A DNA stretch of 36,654 bases from an uncultured Clostridia bacterium (GTDB taxonomy: Bacteria > Bacillota > Clostridia > Oscillospirales > Butyricicoccaceae): NCBI GenBank assembly GCA_945947915.1, contig CAMEZQ010000020.1:1-36654 (forward strand). Reading direction: 5' to 3'. How positions within the stretch are numbered: position 1 is the first letter of the stretch; every line of letters begins with the position of its first letter. The notes beneath the pieces were generated by a model. The model did not search any database. It was not told the origin of the DNA and saw only the letters and a program-made list of their open reading frames with translations. Of the stretch, positions 16,341 to 23,857 are shown one piece after another. The position numbers and the translations under genes are program-made.

Positions 16341-16364
16341 CGGGCTTTCAAAGCATGGTATAAT
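16337..16364 (+). promoter_or_regulatory. Promoter before the signal-peptidase-like gene
   Basis: TTGACG (16337-16342, overlapping the preceding stop codon) and an extended -10 TGGTATAAT (hexamer 16359-16364) are spaced 16 bp. A small hairpin GGCGCT/AGCGCC lies just downstream in the leader (about 16375-16389). Confidence 0.65.
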
Positions 16365-16438
16365 GTTGCAGAGAGGCGCTTTCAGCGCCCGTGACTCCCG
16401 CGGCGCTCCCGCGCCGGAAACAGAACGGAGACTGCAGC

Positions 16439-16981
16439 ATGAAAAAAATATTGCGATATACCGGCGCCCTGCTGGCTGCGCTGCTGGCGCTGGCGCTTTT
16501 CTGTCTGACCCTTTCGGTCACTTCCGACGGCAGCTTCCTGCCCGGCTTTCTGCCCATCGAGGGTTATGCCGTGTCCGGCGATGCCTTTCCCGACCTGCTG
16601 CCTGCCGGCAGCCTGGCCATTGTCCGCTCCGGCGCTCCTCTGGAGGCCGGCCGGATCATCCTGCTGAACGACGGCACGCTGGGCGTCGCCGACGGCCAGG
16701 GGCAGGTCCTGATCCTGACCCAGCCCGTCGACATCCGGCAGGCCGACCAGGCGCGCGGACCGGTGGTCTGGCGCATCTCCGGCCTGGGCAGCCTGTTTTC
16801 CGCCCTGCGCAGCCATCCGGCCGTGCTTTGGACGGTGTGGGGCCTGCTCCTGCTGGGCGCTGCCCTGTGGTGCATCACCCTGCCCCGCCGGCGCAGAAAG
16901 CGGGAGGTCCGGGAACTGATCGAGCTGTTCGACTATTACGGCCGCAAATTCGACGCCGAGGAGGAGGGCATCGACTATTGA
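16439..16981 (+). CDS. Signal peptidase I-like (S26B-type) membrane protein without catalytic serine
   Basis: The 180-residue protein has an N-terminal membrane helix (about 7-26), a central beta-rich domain, a second helix (about 128-148) and a basic/acidic cytosolic tail. The overall plan resembles Clostridial S26B signal peptidases: YAVSGDAFPDLLPAGSLAIV (43-62) aligns with the usual SGSMEP...GSLVIV block, and GPVVWRISGLGSLFSALRSHP with the late strand and second helix. The catalytic serine position is Asp48, and the downstream His/Lys motif is not present. It is therefore probably not a peptidase; it may be a degenerate scaffold or structural relative. GGAG lies 8 bases before the ATG. Its stop is 1 bp from the start of the NusG-II gene. 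The family call is inference from architecture. Confidence 0.55.
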   Translation: MKKILRYTGALLAALLALALFCLTLSVTSDGSFLPGFLPIEGYAVSGDAFPDLLPAGSLAIVRSGAPLEAGRIILLNDGTLGVADGQGQVLILTQPVDIRQADQARGPVVWRISGLGSLFSALRSHPAVLWTVWGLLLLGAALWCITLPRRRRKREVRELIELFDYYGRKFDAEEEGIDY

Positions 16982-16982
16982 T

Positions 16983-17363
16983 ATGACCCCTTCCCTGTTC
17001 CGCACCACCCGTTTCTGGCTTGGCGTTATCCTGCTGCTCCTGCTGCTCTCAGCGGCGGTCGGCGCCTTTTTTATGGACCGCGGCGGCCGCACGGCCATCA
17101 TCACCCAGGACGGCCGGGAGCTTTTCCGCATCGACCTTGATAAAGTCACCGAGCGGCAGACGCTGGAGATCACGGGCGCCTGCCGCAATACTGTCGAGAT
17201 CGAGCCAGGCCGCATCCGCGTCTGCGCGGCCGACTGCCCCGACCAGATCTGCGTGGACACCGGCTGGATCGAAGACGGCACACGCCCCATCGTCTGCCTG
17301 CCCAACCGTCTGGTCATCGAGATCAAGGGCGGACAAAGCGGCGCCGATACCGCCGTCCGTTAA
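16983..17363 (+). CDS. NusG domain II-containing membrane-anchored protein
   Basis: This 126-residue protein has one N-terminal membrane helix (about 11-30) and an extracytoplasmic NusG-II domain. The domain hallmarks are RTAIITQDGRELFRIDL, the NTVEIEPGRIRV strand, and paired cysteines in CAADCPDQICV followed by GWI and IVCLPNRLVIEI. Members are common in Clostridia, often near cofactor or redox genes; their role is unknown. The cysteine cluster could hold a metal or form disulfides. It is tightly coupled to the preceding signal-peptidase-like gene (1 bp between stop and start) and ends at a strong bidirectional terminator. Confidence 0.88.
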   Translation: MTPSLFRTTRFWLGVILLLLLLSAAVGAFFMDRGGRTAIITQDGRELFRIDLDKVTERQTLEITGACRNTVEIEPGRIRVCAADCPDQICVDTGWIEDGTRPIVCLPNRLVIEIKGGQSGADTAVR

Positions 17364-17375
17364 AATATCCATTGC

Positions 17376-17412
17376 AAAAGCCCCGCCTTTTCTGCAAAGG
17401 CGGGGCTTTTTT
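17376..17412. terminator. Bidirectional terminator between NusG-II and tenA genes
   Basis: AAAAGCCCCGCCTTT pairs with AAAGGCGGGGCTTTT around a 5-base loop. It serves the converging plus- and minus-strand operons. Confidence 0.88.
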
Positions 17413-17434
17413 GATGCCGATGGACGGTATTTTA

Positions 17435-18088
17435 TTACCCTTCAAAGGCCATATCCCAGAAATCCGTTTCGTATTGGCTGGACTTGCGGAAGAGGGCGCT
17501 CAGGCGGGCCAGCTCCTCCTCGTCCAGTCCCTGCAGGCGCTTTTCGGTAAAAACGCCCCAGGTCCGGCAGTCGTCGGCATAGGCTTTGGAAATATACCCC
17601 TCAATAAAGGGCCAGTATTTGCTCTCCCGGACGCCGCTTGTGCTTTGGGCGATCTTTTGGAAGATCCAGGCGTAGCTGAACATGCAGGGCAGCACGGCCA
17701 TCATGATCTCGGTGACCCCCTGCCGCTCCGCCGTTTCCAGCATGAAATCACAATAGGCCTGGTTCTGGGGCCGCAGGGGCAGTTTGTCGATGGCCAGGCT
17801 GTCCAGGCCGGCTTTTTTCAGCCACTCCAGCCGGAAGGAGCCCTCGCCCTCATTGACGAAGGACAGAATGGAATAATAGGCCCGGATCTCCTCGATGGAG
17901 TGGGAACGGTACATGGCCATGGCGTATACGCGGGCGTATTCCCGCAGATAGAGGGTGTCCTGGATCAGATAGCCGAGGAATTTCTCCTCGTCCAGCGTCC
18001 CGTCGGCCAGTCCGGTGATAAAGGGATGGCGCAGATATCCCTCCCAGATGTCCATGGAATCCCGGATGATGCGCTCGATGTTGGTCAT
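17435..18088 (-). CDS. tenA: Thiaminase II / aminopyrimidine aminohydrolase TenA
   Basis: TenA hydrolyses aminomethyl-pyrimidine from degraded thiamin to HMP, feeding salvage. The 217-residue length is standard. Conserved residues are placed as in characterised TenA proteins: Asp44 (GYLIQD), nucleophile Cys135 (AVLPCMFSYAWI), and a late acid pair in YETDFWDMAF. AGGAG lies 9 bases before the ATG. It is the last gene of the thiM-thiE/HAD-thiD-tenA operon, 37 bp after thiD, and ends at a terminator. Its product HMP is the substrate of ThiD encoded just upstream. Confidence 0.95.
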   Translation of the reverse strand: MTNIERIIRDSMDIWEGYLRHPFITGLADGTLDEEKFLGYLIQDTLYLREYARVYAMAMYRSHSIEEIRAYYSILSFVNEGEGSFRLEWLKKAGLDSLAIDKLPLRPQNQAYCDFMLETAERQGVTEIMMAVLPCMFSYAWIFQKIAQSTSGVRESKYWPFIEGYISKAYADDCRTWGVFTEKRLQGLDEEELARLSALFRKSSQYETDFWDMAFEG

Positions 18089-18125
18089 TGGGCAATTCTC
18101 CTGTTATGCTTTTCTGCAAATATTC

Positions 18126-18914
18126 TTACTTGTGCCGGTGGTTCCACATATGATCCATCGGTCCGCTGCCCTGCCCCAGATCCAGCATGGCGGCCAGCGC
18201 GCCGGAAATATAGGCTTTGGCATTGCGGACGCTGGTCTCCAGATCATGGCCCATGCCCAGATTGCAGGCGATGGCCGACGAGAGGGTGCAGCCGGTGCCG
18301 TGGGTATTGGGATTGTCGATGCGCTTTCCCTCGATCCAGCAGGGGCGGCCGCCGGCATAGAGCAGATCGTTGGCGGTGTTCAGGTCGTGTCCGCCCTTGA
18401 CCAGCACGGCACAGCCGGTCTTTTGGGCAATGGCGGCGGCAGCGGCCTCCATTTCGGCGGGGCTCCCGATGGAACGGCCCCACAGGACCTCGGCTTCGGG
18501 AATATTGGGGGTGATGACGTCGGCCAGAGGCAGCAGCCGGGTCACCAGCGCGTCGATGGCGTCCGCCGACAACAGCCGGCTGCCGCTGGTGGCCACCATG
18601 ACGGGGTCGATGACCACATTGCGGGCCTGATGGAATACCAGCCGGTCGGCAATGGCTTCGATGATGGCGGCACTGGACACCATGCCCACCTTGACGGCGT
18701 CGGGGCGGATGTCTTCAAAGACACAGTCGATCTGCTGCGCCACGAATTCCGGTGTTGCTTCCAATACGCCGTAAACGCCGGTGGTGTTCTGGGCGGTCAG
18801 CGCCGTGACGGCGCTCATGCCGTATACGCCGTGAGCGGCCATGGTCTTGAGGTCGGCCTGGATGCCGGCGCCGCCGCTGCTGTCGGAGCCGGCAATGGTG
18901 AGAACTTTAATCAT
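18126..18914 (-). CDS. thiD: Hydroxymethylpyrimidine (phosphate) kinase ThiD
   Basis: ThiD phosphorylates HMP to HMP-P and then HMP-PP, the pyrimidine donor for ThiE. The 262-residue ribokinase-fold protein shows GSDSSGGAGIQADLKT at 9-24, the conserved VVIDPVMVATSG stretch, DVITPNIPEAEVL, KGGH, and the GTGCTLSSA anion-hole/base motif. The start ATG (18914) overlaps the stop of the thiE-HAD gene by 8 bp, implying translational coupling. The last residues (DHMWNHRHK) are the usual family end. Confidence 0.96.
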   Translation of the reverse strand: MIKVLTIAGSDSSGGAGIQADLKTMAAHGVYGMSAVTALTAQNTTGVYGVLEATPEFVAQQIDCVFEDIRPDAVKVGMVSSAAIIEAIADRLVFHQARNVVIDPVMVATSGSRLLSADAIDALVTRLLPLADVITPNIPEAEVLWGRSIGSPAEMEAAAAAIAQKTGCAVLVKGGHDLNTANDLLYAGGRPCWIEGKRIDNPNTHGTGCTLSSAIACNLGMGHDLETSVRNAKAYISGALAAMLDLGQGSGPMDHMWNHRHK

Positions 18915-20211
18915 GCAGTATCTTCCTCCATTCGGTGAGATCGGAAATAAAAACATCGGCCTCCTGCTGCAGCTGCGCCCATTCCTCCCGGCCGGCGGGA
19001 TCGGGCACGCCGACGGTGCGGTAGCCGGCCGCTTTGGCCGTGCGCAGGGCGTAAAGGGCGTCCTCGACGACGGCCGCCGACGACCGGTCCTCCAGCCCCA
19101 TGGCCCGAAGGGCCATATCGTAAACATCCGGCCTTGTCTTGCCGGCCCCTGCCATGCGGCAGGTGTAAATCCCCTGGAAATACTGCAGCACGCCGCACCG
19201 TTCAAAGGCGGCCTGGGTCAGGTCCAGATCGTTGGAGGTCGTGACGGCCATGGGAATGCCCAGCGCGTGCAGGCCGGCCAGCGCCTCGGCCGCCCCCGGC
19301 TTGAGCACGGCCTTGTATAAATACTCGTCCCGGATGACCAGATAGACGCCGTGGTCGATCTCCTCCAGCGGCTCCCCTGGAAAATAGCGGTTATGCAGCC
19401 AGGCGATGCCCTCGCTGAAGCTGAGGGTGGCCAGCTGGGCGTTGAGGTCGTCGGGCGGCGTGACGCCCCGCCGGCGCAGATACATGGCGGCACAGTCGTC
19501 CCAGACATACATGGAATCGAGCAGCGTGCCGTCCATATCGAATAAAATACCCCGGATCATGGCTCCGCGGATCTCCTCGGCCAGCGCCCGAAGCCGGCGG
19601 GCCGCCTCTTCGATATCGGGCGCGGCAAAGATGGCCGAAACGACGGCCACGCCGCCGGCGCCGGTGCCCCGGAGCTTGTGCACGTTGCCGGCGTTGATGC
19701 CGCCGATGGCTACCACCGGCAGCTGGGACTGCCGGCAGATGTCCCGCAGGGTATCAAAAGACACAGCCTCGGCGTCCAGCTTGGTGGTGGTGGGAAACAT
19801 GGTGCCCACGCCCAGATAGTCGGCCCCCTGCCGTTTGGCTTCCAGCGCTTCCTCCACCGTGTGGGCCGATACGCCGATGATCTTGTCGGGCCCCAGCAGC
19901 TCCCGCGCCCGGGCCGCCGCCATATCCGACTGGCCCACATGGACGCCGTCGGCGTCGCAGGCCAGGGCGATGTCCACCGCGTCGTTGATGACGAAGGGGA
20001 CCTTCCAGGCGGCGCAGAGGTCGCGGATCTCCCTGGCCTCCTTCAGAAAGGTCTCGTGATCCAGCTCTTTTTCCCGCAGCTGGACAAAGGTCGCGCCGCC
20101 CCGCAGGGCCTTTTCCACGGCCTGGACCAGCGTGCTTTCGCCCAGCCAGGCGCGGTCGGTGACGGCGTAGAGGGTCATGGCCCGGTCGAGGGCGGCTTTA
20201 TCGAGCTTCAT
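18907..20211 (-). CDS. thiE: Fusion of thiamin phosphate synthase (ThiE) and HAD phosphatase
   Basis: Residues 1-217 are ThiE, which joins HMP-PP and thiazole phosphate into thiamin monophosphate: VQLREK 43-48, INDAVDIAL, DGVHVGQSD, GVSAHT, the GVGTMFPTTTK loop (134-144) and AIGGIN. Residues 218-434 are a HAD phosphatase of the beta-phosphoglucomutase/subfamily IA type: motif I FDMDGTLLDS (Asp225, Asp227), motif II VTTSND (323-328), Lys358 in GKTRPD, and VVEDA (Asp384). The HAD part begins with its own Met218 and could once have been separate. HAD enzymes linked or fused to thiamin genes are known to dephosphorylate thiamin monophosphate, and a pyrophosphokinase (thiN) lies next door, so that is the likely reaction. 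It overlaps thiM by 14 bp. Confidence 0.93.
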   Translation of the reverse strand: MKLDKAALDRAMTLYAVTDRAWLGESTLVQAVEKALRGGATFVQLREKELDHETFLKEAREIRDLCAAWKVPFVINDAVDIALACDADGVHVGQSDMAAARARELLGPDKIIGVSAHTVEEALEAKRQGADYLGVGTMFPTTTKLDAEAVSFDTLRDICRQSQLPVVAIGGINAGNVHKLRGTGAGGVAVVSAIFAAPDIEEAARRLRALAEEIRGAMIRGILFDMDGTLLDSMYVWDDCAAMYLRRRGVTPPDDLNAQLATLSFSEGIAWLHNRYFPGEPLEEIDHGVYLVIRDEYLYKAVLKPGAAEALAGLHALGIPMAVTTSNDLDLTQAAFERCGVLQYFQGIYTCRMAGAGKTRPDVYDMALRAMGLEDRSSAAVVEDALYALRTAKAAGYRTVGVPDPAGREEWAQLQQEADVFISDLTEWRKILHD

Positions 20212-21022
20212 ACTTCGCGCCCTCCGTCAGCTTCCGGTCGTCCATCTTATAGATCTCGTCGATGAGCAGGTCGCGGAAGGTGCTGTTGCCGGCATCCAGC
20301 TGCACACGGCGGGCCTCGGCCAGCTCGCCGGCATAGCCCATAGCGCACAGGCACTGGGCGGCCGCTTCCAGCATATTGTCCCGCTTGGCGCAGACGGCGG
20401 CGCCCATAAAGGCCGACAGCATGCAGCCGCTGCCCGTGATGCGGCCCATCATGGCGCAGCCGTTGCGGATGACATAGGCGTTTTTGGCGTCGGCGGCGAT
20501 ATCGATGGCGCCGGTGATGACGATGACGGCGCCGGTCTTTTCGGCCAGCGTCCGCGCCCAGGCCACCACCTGGTCGAGGTTGTCCTCGGTGACGGCGTCG
20601 GCTTCGGCGGCATCCACGCCCCGGGTGGAGCTGGAGCCGAGGGCCAGGGTCTTGATCTCGGAGATATTGCCGCGGATGACGTCGGGCCGCACCTCGTCCA
20701 TAATGCGGATGGCCGTTTCGGTGCGCAGGGCCGACGCGCCGGCGCCCACGGGATCCAGCAGCACCGGATGGCCCAGCGCCTTGGCCTGCTTGCCGGCGGC
20801 CAGCATGGAGGGAATGGTGCGCTGGTTGAGGGTGCCGATATTGAGGACGAGACCGCTGCAGATGCCGGTGATCTCGGCTGCCTCTTCGATATCGTCGGCC
20901 ATGATGGGGCTGACGCCCGAAGCCAGCAGGATGTTGGCGCAGTCGTTGACCGTGACGTAATTGGTGATGCAGTGGACCAGCGGCGTGGTCTGGTGCAGCT
21001 TTTCGCAAAGATCGAGCTTCAT
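20198..21022 (-). CDS. thiM: Hydroxyethylthiazole kinase ThiM
   Basis: ThiM phosphorylates salvaged hydroxyethylthiazole, giving the thiazole substrate for ThiE. The 274-residue protein has the family blocks PLVHCITNYVTVNDCANILLA near the N terminus, SPIMADD, NIGTLN, PVLLDPVGAGAS, RGNISEI, and the catalytic GSGCMLSAF. GAGGAG lies 9 bases before the ATG at 21022. It is the first gene of the thi operon, immediately downstream of the TPP riboswitch and its terminator, and overlaps thiE by 14 bp. Confidence 0.96.
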   Translation of the reverse strand: MKLDLCEKLHQTTPLVHCITNYVTVNDCANILLASGVSPIMADDIEEAAEITGICSGLVLNIGTLNQRTIPSMLAAGKQAKALGHPVLLDPVGAGASALRTETAIRIMDEVRPDVIRGNISEIKTLALGSSSTRGVDAAEADAVTEDNLDQVVAWARTLAEKTGAVIVITGAIDIAADAKNAYVIRNGCAMMGRITGSGCMLSAFMGAAVCAKRDNMLEAAAQCLCAMGYAGELAEARRVQLDAGNSTFRDLLIDEIYKMDDRKLTEGAKYEAR

Positions 21023-21080
21023 GGGATGGTTCTCCTCTCTGTTCTTCTGTCCGGCCGCCGCGCGAAAAACGGCAAAAAGC

Positions 21081-21114
21081 AAAAACCGGGATATGGAAAA
21101 GCTCCATATCCCGG
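21081..21114 (-). terminator. Riboswitch-controlled terminator of the thi operon
   Basis: On the minus strand an 11-bp stem (CCGGGATATGG with its complement, loop of 7) is followed by a T-rich stretch. It lies between the TPP aptamer and thiM, so aptamer folding probably decides whether it forms. Confidence 0.85.
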
Positions 21115-21140
21115 TGTACCGTTTTACCGCGGCAGCTCCG

Positions 21141-21226
21141 CTCCCTGCGCCGGCATGATCCGTTTCAGGTTCGAAGGGTCGAGGCCTTGTCGCCTCCTCT
21201 CAGCCTGAACCGCAGGCTCCCCCGGG
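21141..21226 (-). ncRNA. TPP riboswitch (THI element) aptamer
   Basis: Read on the minus strand, the conserved THI blocks appear in order: GGGGGAGCC, GGCTGAGAGG, GACCCTTCGAACCTGA, CGGATCATGCCGGCGCAGGGA (split here by position: 21142-21162). The aptamer senses thiamin diphosphate. With the terminator at 21081-21114 it would switch off thiM-thiE/HAD-thiD-tenA when the cofactor is plentiful. thiN lies upstream of this element and so is outside its control. Confidence 0.97.
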
Positions 21227-21248
21227 CAAATCTGTAGTTTACTTTTCA

Positions 21249-21278
21249 GTCATATCACAAAATGCCCTGCTTTGTCAA
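21249..21278 (-). promoter_or_regulatory. Promoter of the thi operon
   Basis: TTGACA (21273-21278) and TATGAC (21249-21254) are spaced 18 bp on the minus strand, just upstream of the TPP aptamer. The -35 lies inside the last codons of thiN. Confidence 0.65.
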
Positions 21279-21899
21279 GTCGCCCTGCCACATGACCAGC
21301 AGGCGGCCCTCCTCCACCGAGATGCGCACCGGCCCATTCCGGAACTCGTTGCTGACGCCCAGCGGGAACGCGCCCGACAGCTCGGCGTCCTGCAGCGGAT
21401 ATCTGGCATTCTCGATGGAAACGCCGGCGGCCCTTCCCTCGGGCGCAAAGACCGAAAAGACCCGGCCCGGCGCGCCGTGGATGGTCATGGAGGCCTTTTC
21501 GATATGGGTGACGATCCACCCTTCGCCACACAGCCAGCCCTGGGCGCCCTGTTCGGTCAGCCAGCCCAGCACCTGATAGTTGGCATAGGCGTGGTCGGGA
21601 CGGCCGCCCATGCAGCCGTAAAGCAGAAACCGCCGAAAGCCGCGCCGGATGCCTTCCCGCAGGGCGGCCATAATATCGGTGTCGTCCTTTTCACAGGGCA
21701 GGCGCAGCACCGGACAGTCCATATCCGGCGGAATGCGGTCGATATCGAAAGAATCAAAATCGCCGACGATCAGATCCGGTCCCCAGTCCTCCAGGTAGCG
21801 GACGCCGCCGTCGCAGGCGATGATAAAGGCATCCTGGGGCAGGATCATCAGCCCCGGCGGGCAGGCACCCACAACGATGCACAGTCTGTTTTCATTCAT
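21255..21899 (-). CDS. thiN: Thiamin pyrophosphokinase (thiamin diphosphokinase)
   Basis: The 214-residue enzyme transfers pyrophosphate from ATP to free thiamin, giving thiamin diphosphate. Family motifs are CDGG (29-32), GDFDS (46-50), KDDTD (71-75) and GGRPDHA (98-104), with the beta-barrel C-terminal domain ending in GNxVRISVEEG-like strands. I chose ATG 21899 because AAGGAG is 8 bases upstream; an ATG two codons earlier is too close to it. It is the third gene of the MFS-deaminase-thiN operon and overlaps the deaminase gene by 8 bp. Use of free thiamin fits the HAD phosphatase fused to ThiE. Confidence 0.95.
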   Translation of the reverse strand: MNENRLCIVVGACPPGLMILPQDAFIIACDGGVRYLEDWGPDLIVGDFDSFDIDRIPPDMDCPVLRLPCEKDDTDIMAALREGIRRGFRRFLLYGCMGGRPDHAYANYQVLGWLTEQGAQGWLCGEGWIVTHIEKASMTIHGAPGRVFSVFAPEGRAAGVSIENARYPLQDAELSGAFPLGVSNEFRNGPVRISVEEGRLLVMWQGDLTKQGIL

Positions 21900-22350
21900 T
21901 TTCATGGCTCCTTTCCATCTTGTCCAGGCTTTCAAAGCGTCCGGTGCCCCACCAGTCGGGGATCAGCTCGGCCAATGTGACCCAGCTGCCCTTTTCCCGG
22001 TCGGTCAGGATGCGGATGCCGCCGCTGTCGGAGGAAAGCTGCATGAGCAGCTCCCGGCAGGCCCCGCAGAGCAGACCCGGCCGGCCGTCGGGCATGAGCA
22101 CGGCCAGATGGGTGACGCGGTGTTCGCCGCCCGTGATCATGGCAGCCACCGCCGCGCGCTCGGCGCACATGCCCAGGCTGGAGGCCGTATCCATGCAGAC
22201 GCCGGTATAGATATTGCCCCGGTCGGTGCGGATGGCTGCCGCCACCTGCCCGGCCTCGATGAAGGGCGACACCGTGCGGGGACGGCGCACGGCTTCGGCC
22301 CGGGCGCACAGAGCTTCAAAGATGACGCTTGTTTCAGTTTGATCGTTCAT
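21892..22350 (-). CDS. Cytidine deaminase-like zinc enzyme
   Basis: This 152-residue protein has the cytidine deaminase fold: Zn ligands Cys62, Cys95 and Cys98, with the proton-shuttle Glu64 in MCAERAAV and the second site in CGACREL. TGV at 49-51 precedes the first site, and LAELIPDWWG forms the C-terminal substrate-loop region. It belongs with small cytidine/blasticidin-S-type deaminases rather than tRNA or dCMP deaminases. AAGGAG is 6 bases before the ATG. The gene overlaps both neighbours (MFS exporter by 17 bp, thiN by 8 bp). Substrate may be cytidine or a nucleoside antibiotic; the co-operonic exporter keeps the second option open. Confidence 0.82.
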   Translation of the reverse strand: MNDQTETSVIFEALCARAEAVRRPRTVSPFIEAGQVAAAIRTDRGNIYTGVCMDTASSLGMCAERAAVAAMITGGEHRVTHLAVLMPDGRPGLLCGACRELLMQLSSDSGGIRILTDREKGSWVTLAELIPDWWGTGRFESLDKMERSHENE

Positions 22351-23647
22351 TTTCGGCTCCTTTTTCATTCGGGACTTCATAACGGACGGTCAGCCGCTTC
22401 ATGCGGCTCCAGCCCCACAGGCTGCAAAGACTGCCGCACAGGCCGGTGCAGAGGAACATGACGGCCATGCCGCTGCCGGCGCCGGCGCCCACCAAAACCG
22501 ACAGCGCGCCGGCCAGCGGGCTGTTGGACGCCATCATGGGCTCGAAGATCCGGTCGGCCAGCCAGCCGCCCAGCAGGATGCCCAGCGGAATGGTGCTGTA
22601 CTGCAGGGCGTTGCGGACGGCAAAGACCTGCCCCTGCATCGCCCGGGGTACGCGGCTGTAAAAGAGCAGATTCTGCCCGGCCGTGATAAAGGGAATGGGC
22701 AGGCTGGCGGCGATCCCGGCCAGCGCCCAGGCCATGCCATTGCGGCCCAGCGCCATGCCCAGATCCCCCAGCAGAAAAGAGAGCGCCGCCGAGCCGTAGA
22801 TCAGCCGCGCCGGGTCGCCCTGCTTTTTGCGCAGAGAGACCAAAAGGCCGCCAACGATGCCGCCCGCCCCCATCACCGAGGTGACCATGCTGAGGGTGAG
22901 GGCGCTGCCCGAACGGGCCAGCAGCATGGGCGACAGGATATTCTCATAGGTCAGCCGGGAGAAAAAGTTGATGACGGCGATGGTCTCCACCAGCAGCAGG
23001 ATCTCCCCGTGCCGCCGCAGAAAACGCCAGCCGTCGAGAAAACCGGCAAAGGGGCCGGCCTTGGGCTGGGCTTTGCGCTCCGGCTCGGGGATGCGGATCC
23101 ACAGCAGCAGCACGAAAAAGGCGGTGACAAAGGTCAGAAGGTCGATGGCCAGCACCGTCGGCAGGCCGAAGGCCCCGTAGAGGGCGGCGGCCAGAATGGG
23201 CGACACCACGCCGGTCAGATTGGCGGAAAAGGCGTTCATGCCGCTGACATTGGCAATACGTCCCTCGGGCGCCAGCACCCCCACCGCCACGGCGGCCGCC
23301 GGCGACTGAAAGGCGTTCATCAGTCCGGTCAGCACATTGGCCGCCAGGATCCATCCGACCTCCAGCCGGCCCGATGCGGCCAGCGCCAGAATGGCCAGCG
23401 TACACACCGCGGCCAGGGTGTCGGCCCCCAGCAGAACGGCCTTTTTGCTGTGCCGGTCGACAAAGGCGCCGGAAAACAGGCTGGCCGCCGCGTAGGGCAG
23501 GTAGCTGCAGAAGGTCATCAGCGAAACGGCCAGCGCCGATCCGCTGCGGCCGTAGACCCACAGGATCAGGGCATGGGCCGTCATGGCGCTGCCCAGCTGG
23601 GAAAAGCTCTGGCTGAGCCAGAACAGGATATATCTATTGTTTTTCAT
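22334..23647 (-). CDS. MFS efflux transporter
   Basis: A 437-residue major facilitator protein with about twelve membrane helices, of the drug-exporter (MefA/enterobactin-exporter-like MFS_3) type. The loop between helices 2 and 3 reads SGAFVDRHSKKAVLLGAD, matching the GxLxDRxxRkxxl motif. LPTVLAIDLLTFVTAFFVL and a basic central loop (PERKAQPKAG) follow. ATG 23647 gives the family-typical MKNNRYILFWLSQ; a GTG five codons earlier is possible, and the ribosome site is weak in both cases. It is the first main gene of an operon with a deaminase and thiN. A candidate leader peptide and stem-loops precede it. Confidence 0.87.
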   Translation of the reverse strand: MKNNRYILFWLSQSFSQLGSAMTAHALILWVYGRSGSALAVSLMTFCSYLPYAAASLFSGAFVDRHSKKAVLLGADTLAAVCTLAILALAASGRLEVGWILAANVLTGLMNAFQSPAAAVAVGVLAPEGRIANVSGMNAFSANLTGVVSPILAAALYGAFGLPTVLAIDLLTFVTAFFVLLLWIRIPEPERKAQPKAGPFAGFLDGWRFLRRHGEILLLVETIAVINFFSRLTYENILSPMLLARSGSALTLSMVTSVMGAGGIVGGLLVSLRKKQGDPARLIYGSAALSFLLGDLGMALGRNGMAWALAGIAASLPIPFITAGQNLLFYSRVPRAMQGQVFAVRNALQYSTIPLGILLGGWLADRIFEPMMASNSPLAGALSVLVGAGAGSGMAVMFLCTGLCGSLCSLWGWSRMKRLTVRYEVPNEKGAENERSN

Positions 23648-23674
23648 CAGATCTCGTCTCACTTTCCGGAAATT

Positions 23675-23766
23675 GTAAAAGGCTTTTGGGTCATTTTACG
23701 GCAAAACGCGATCCGATGCCGGGCGAAAGCTTACTGCCTCTGTGCGGGCTTCGCCCGAAGATCGGA
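23675..23766 (-). promoter_or_regulatory. Two-hairpin leader before the MFS gene
   Basis: The larger stem pairs TCCGAT and CGGGCGAA plus GC with their complements (plus-strand spans 23712-23730 and 23748-23766), 16 pairs in three blocks. Its 5' arm lies in the last codons of the leader ORF, and the leader stop codon is in the loop. A second stem GTAAAA/TTTTAC (23675-23680 with 23694-23699) lies nearer the MFS start. The layout resembles translational or transcriptional attenuation seen before resistance genes. Confidence 0.5.
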
Positions 23767-23814
23767 CCGGGCACAGAGGATCTTGCTCATATCGATGAAC
23801 AGATACCGCAGCAT
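23731..23814 (-). CDS. Candidate 27-residue leader peptide
   Basis: A short ORF (begins MLRYLFIDMSKILCARS) starts at ATG 23814, 6-8 bases after AAGGGGTG. It lies 50 bp downstream of a good promoter, with no other gene before the MFS exporter. The last third is basic (RSDLRAKPAQRQ) and overlaps the 5' arm of the large hairpin, as expected for a regulatory leader peptide that senses ribosome stalling. I recognise no homologue with certainty. It fills most of the 339-bp space between the MFS and xanthine permease genes. Confidence 0.5.
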   Translation of the reverse strand: MLRYLFIDMSKILCARSDLRAKPAQRQ

Positions 23815-23857
23815 CTGCTTCACCCCTTTCGTTTGCTGATCTGCGGTTGGTTGATTT

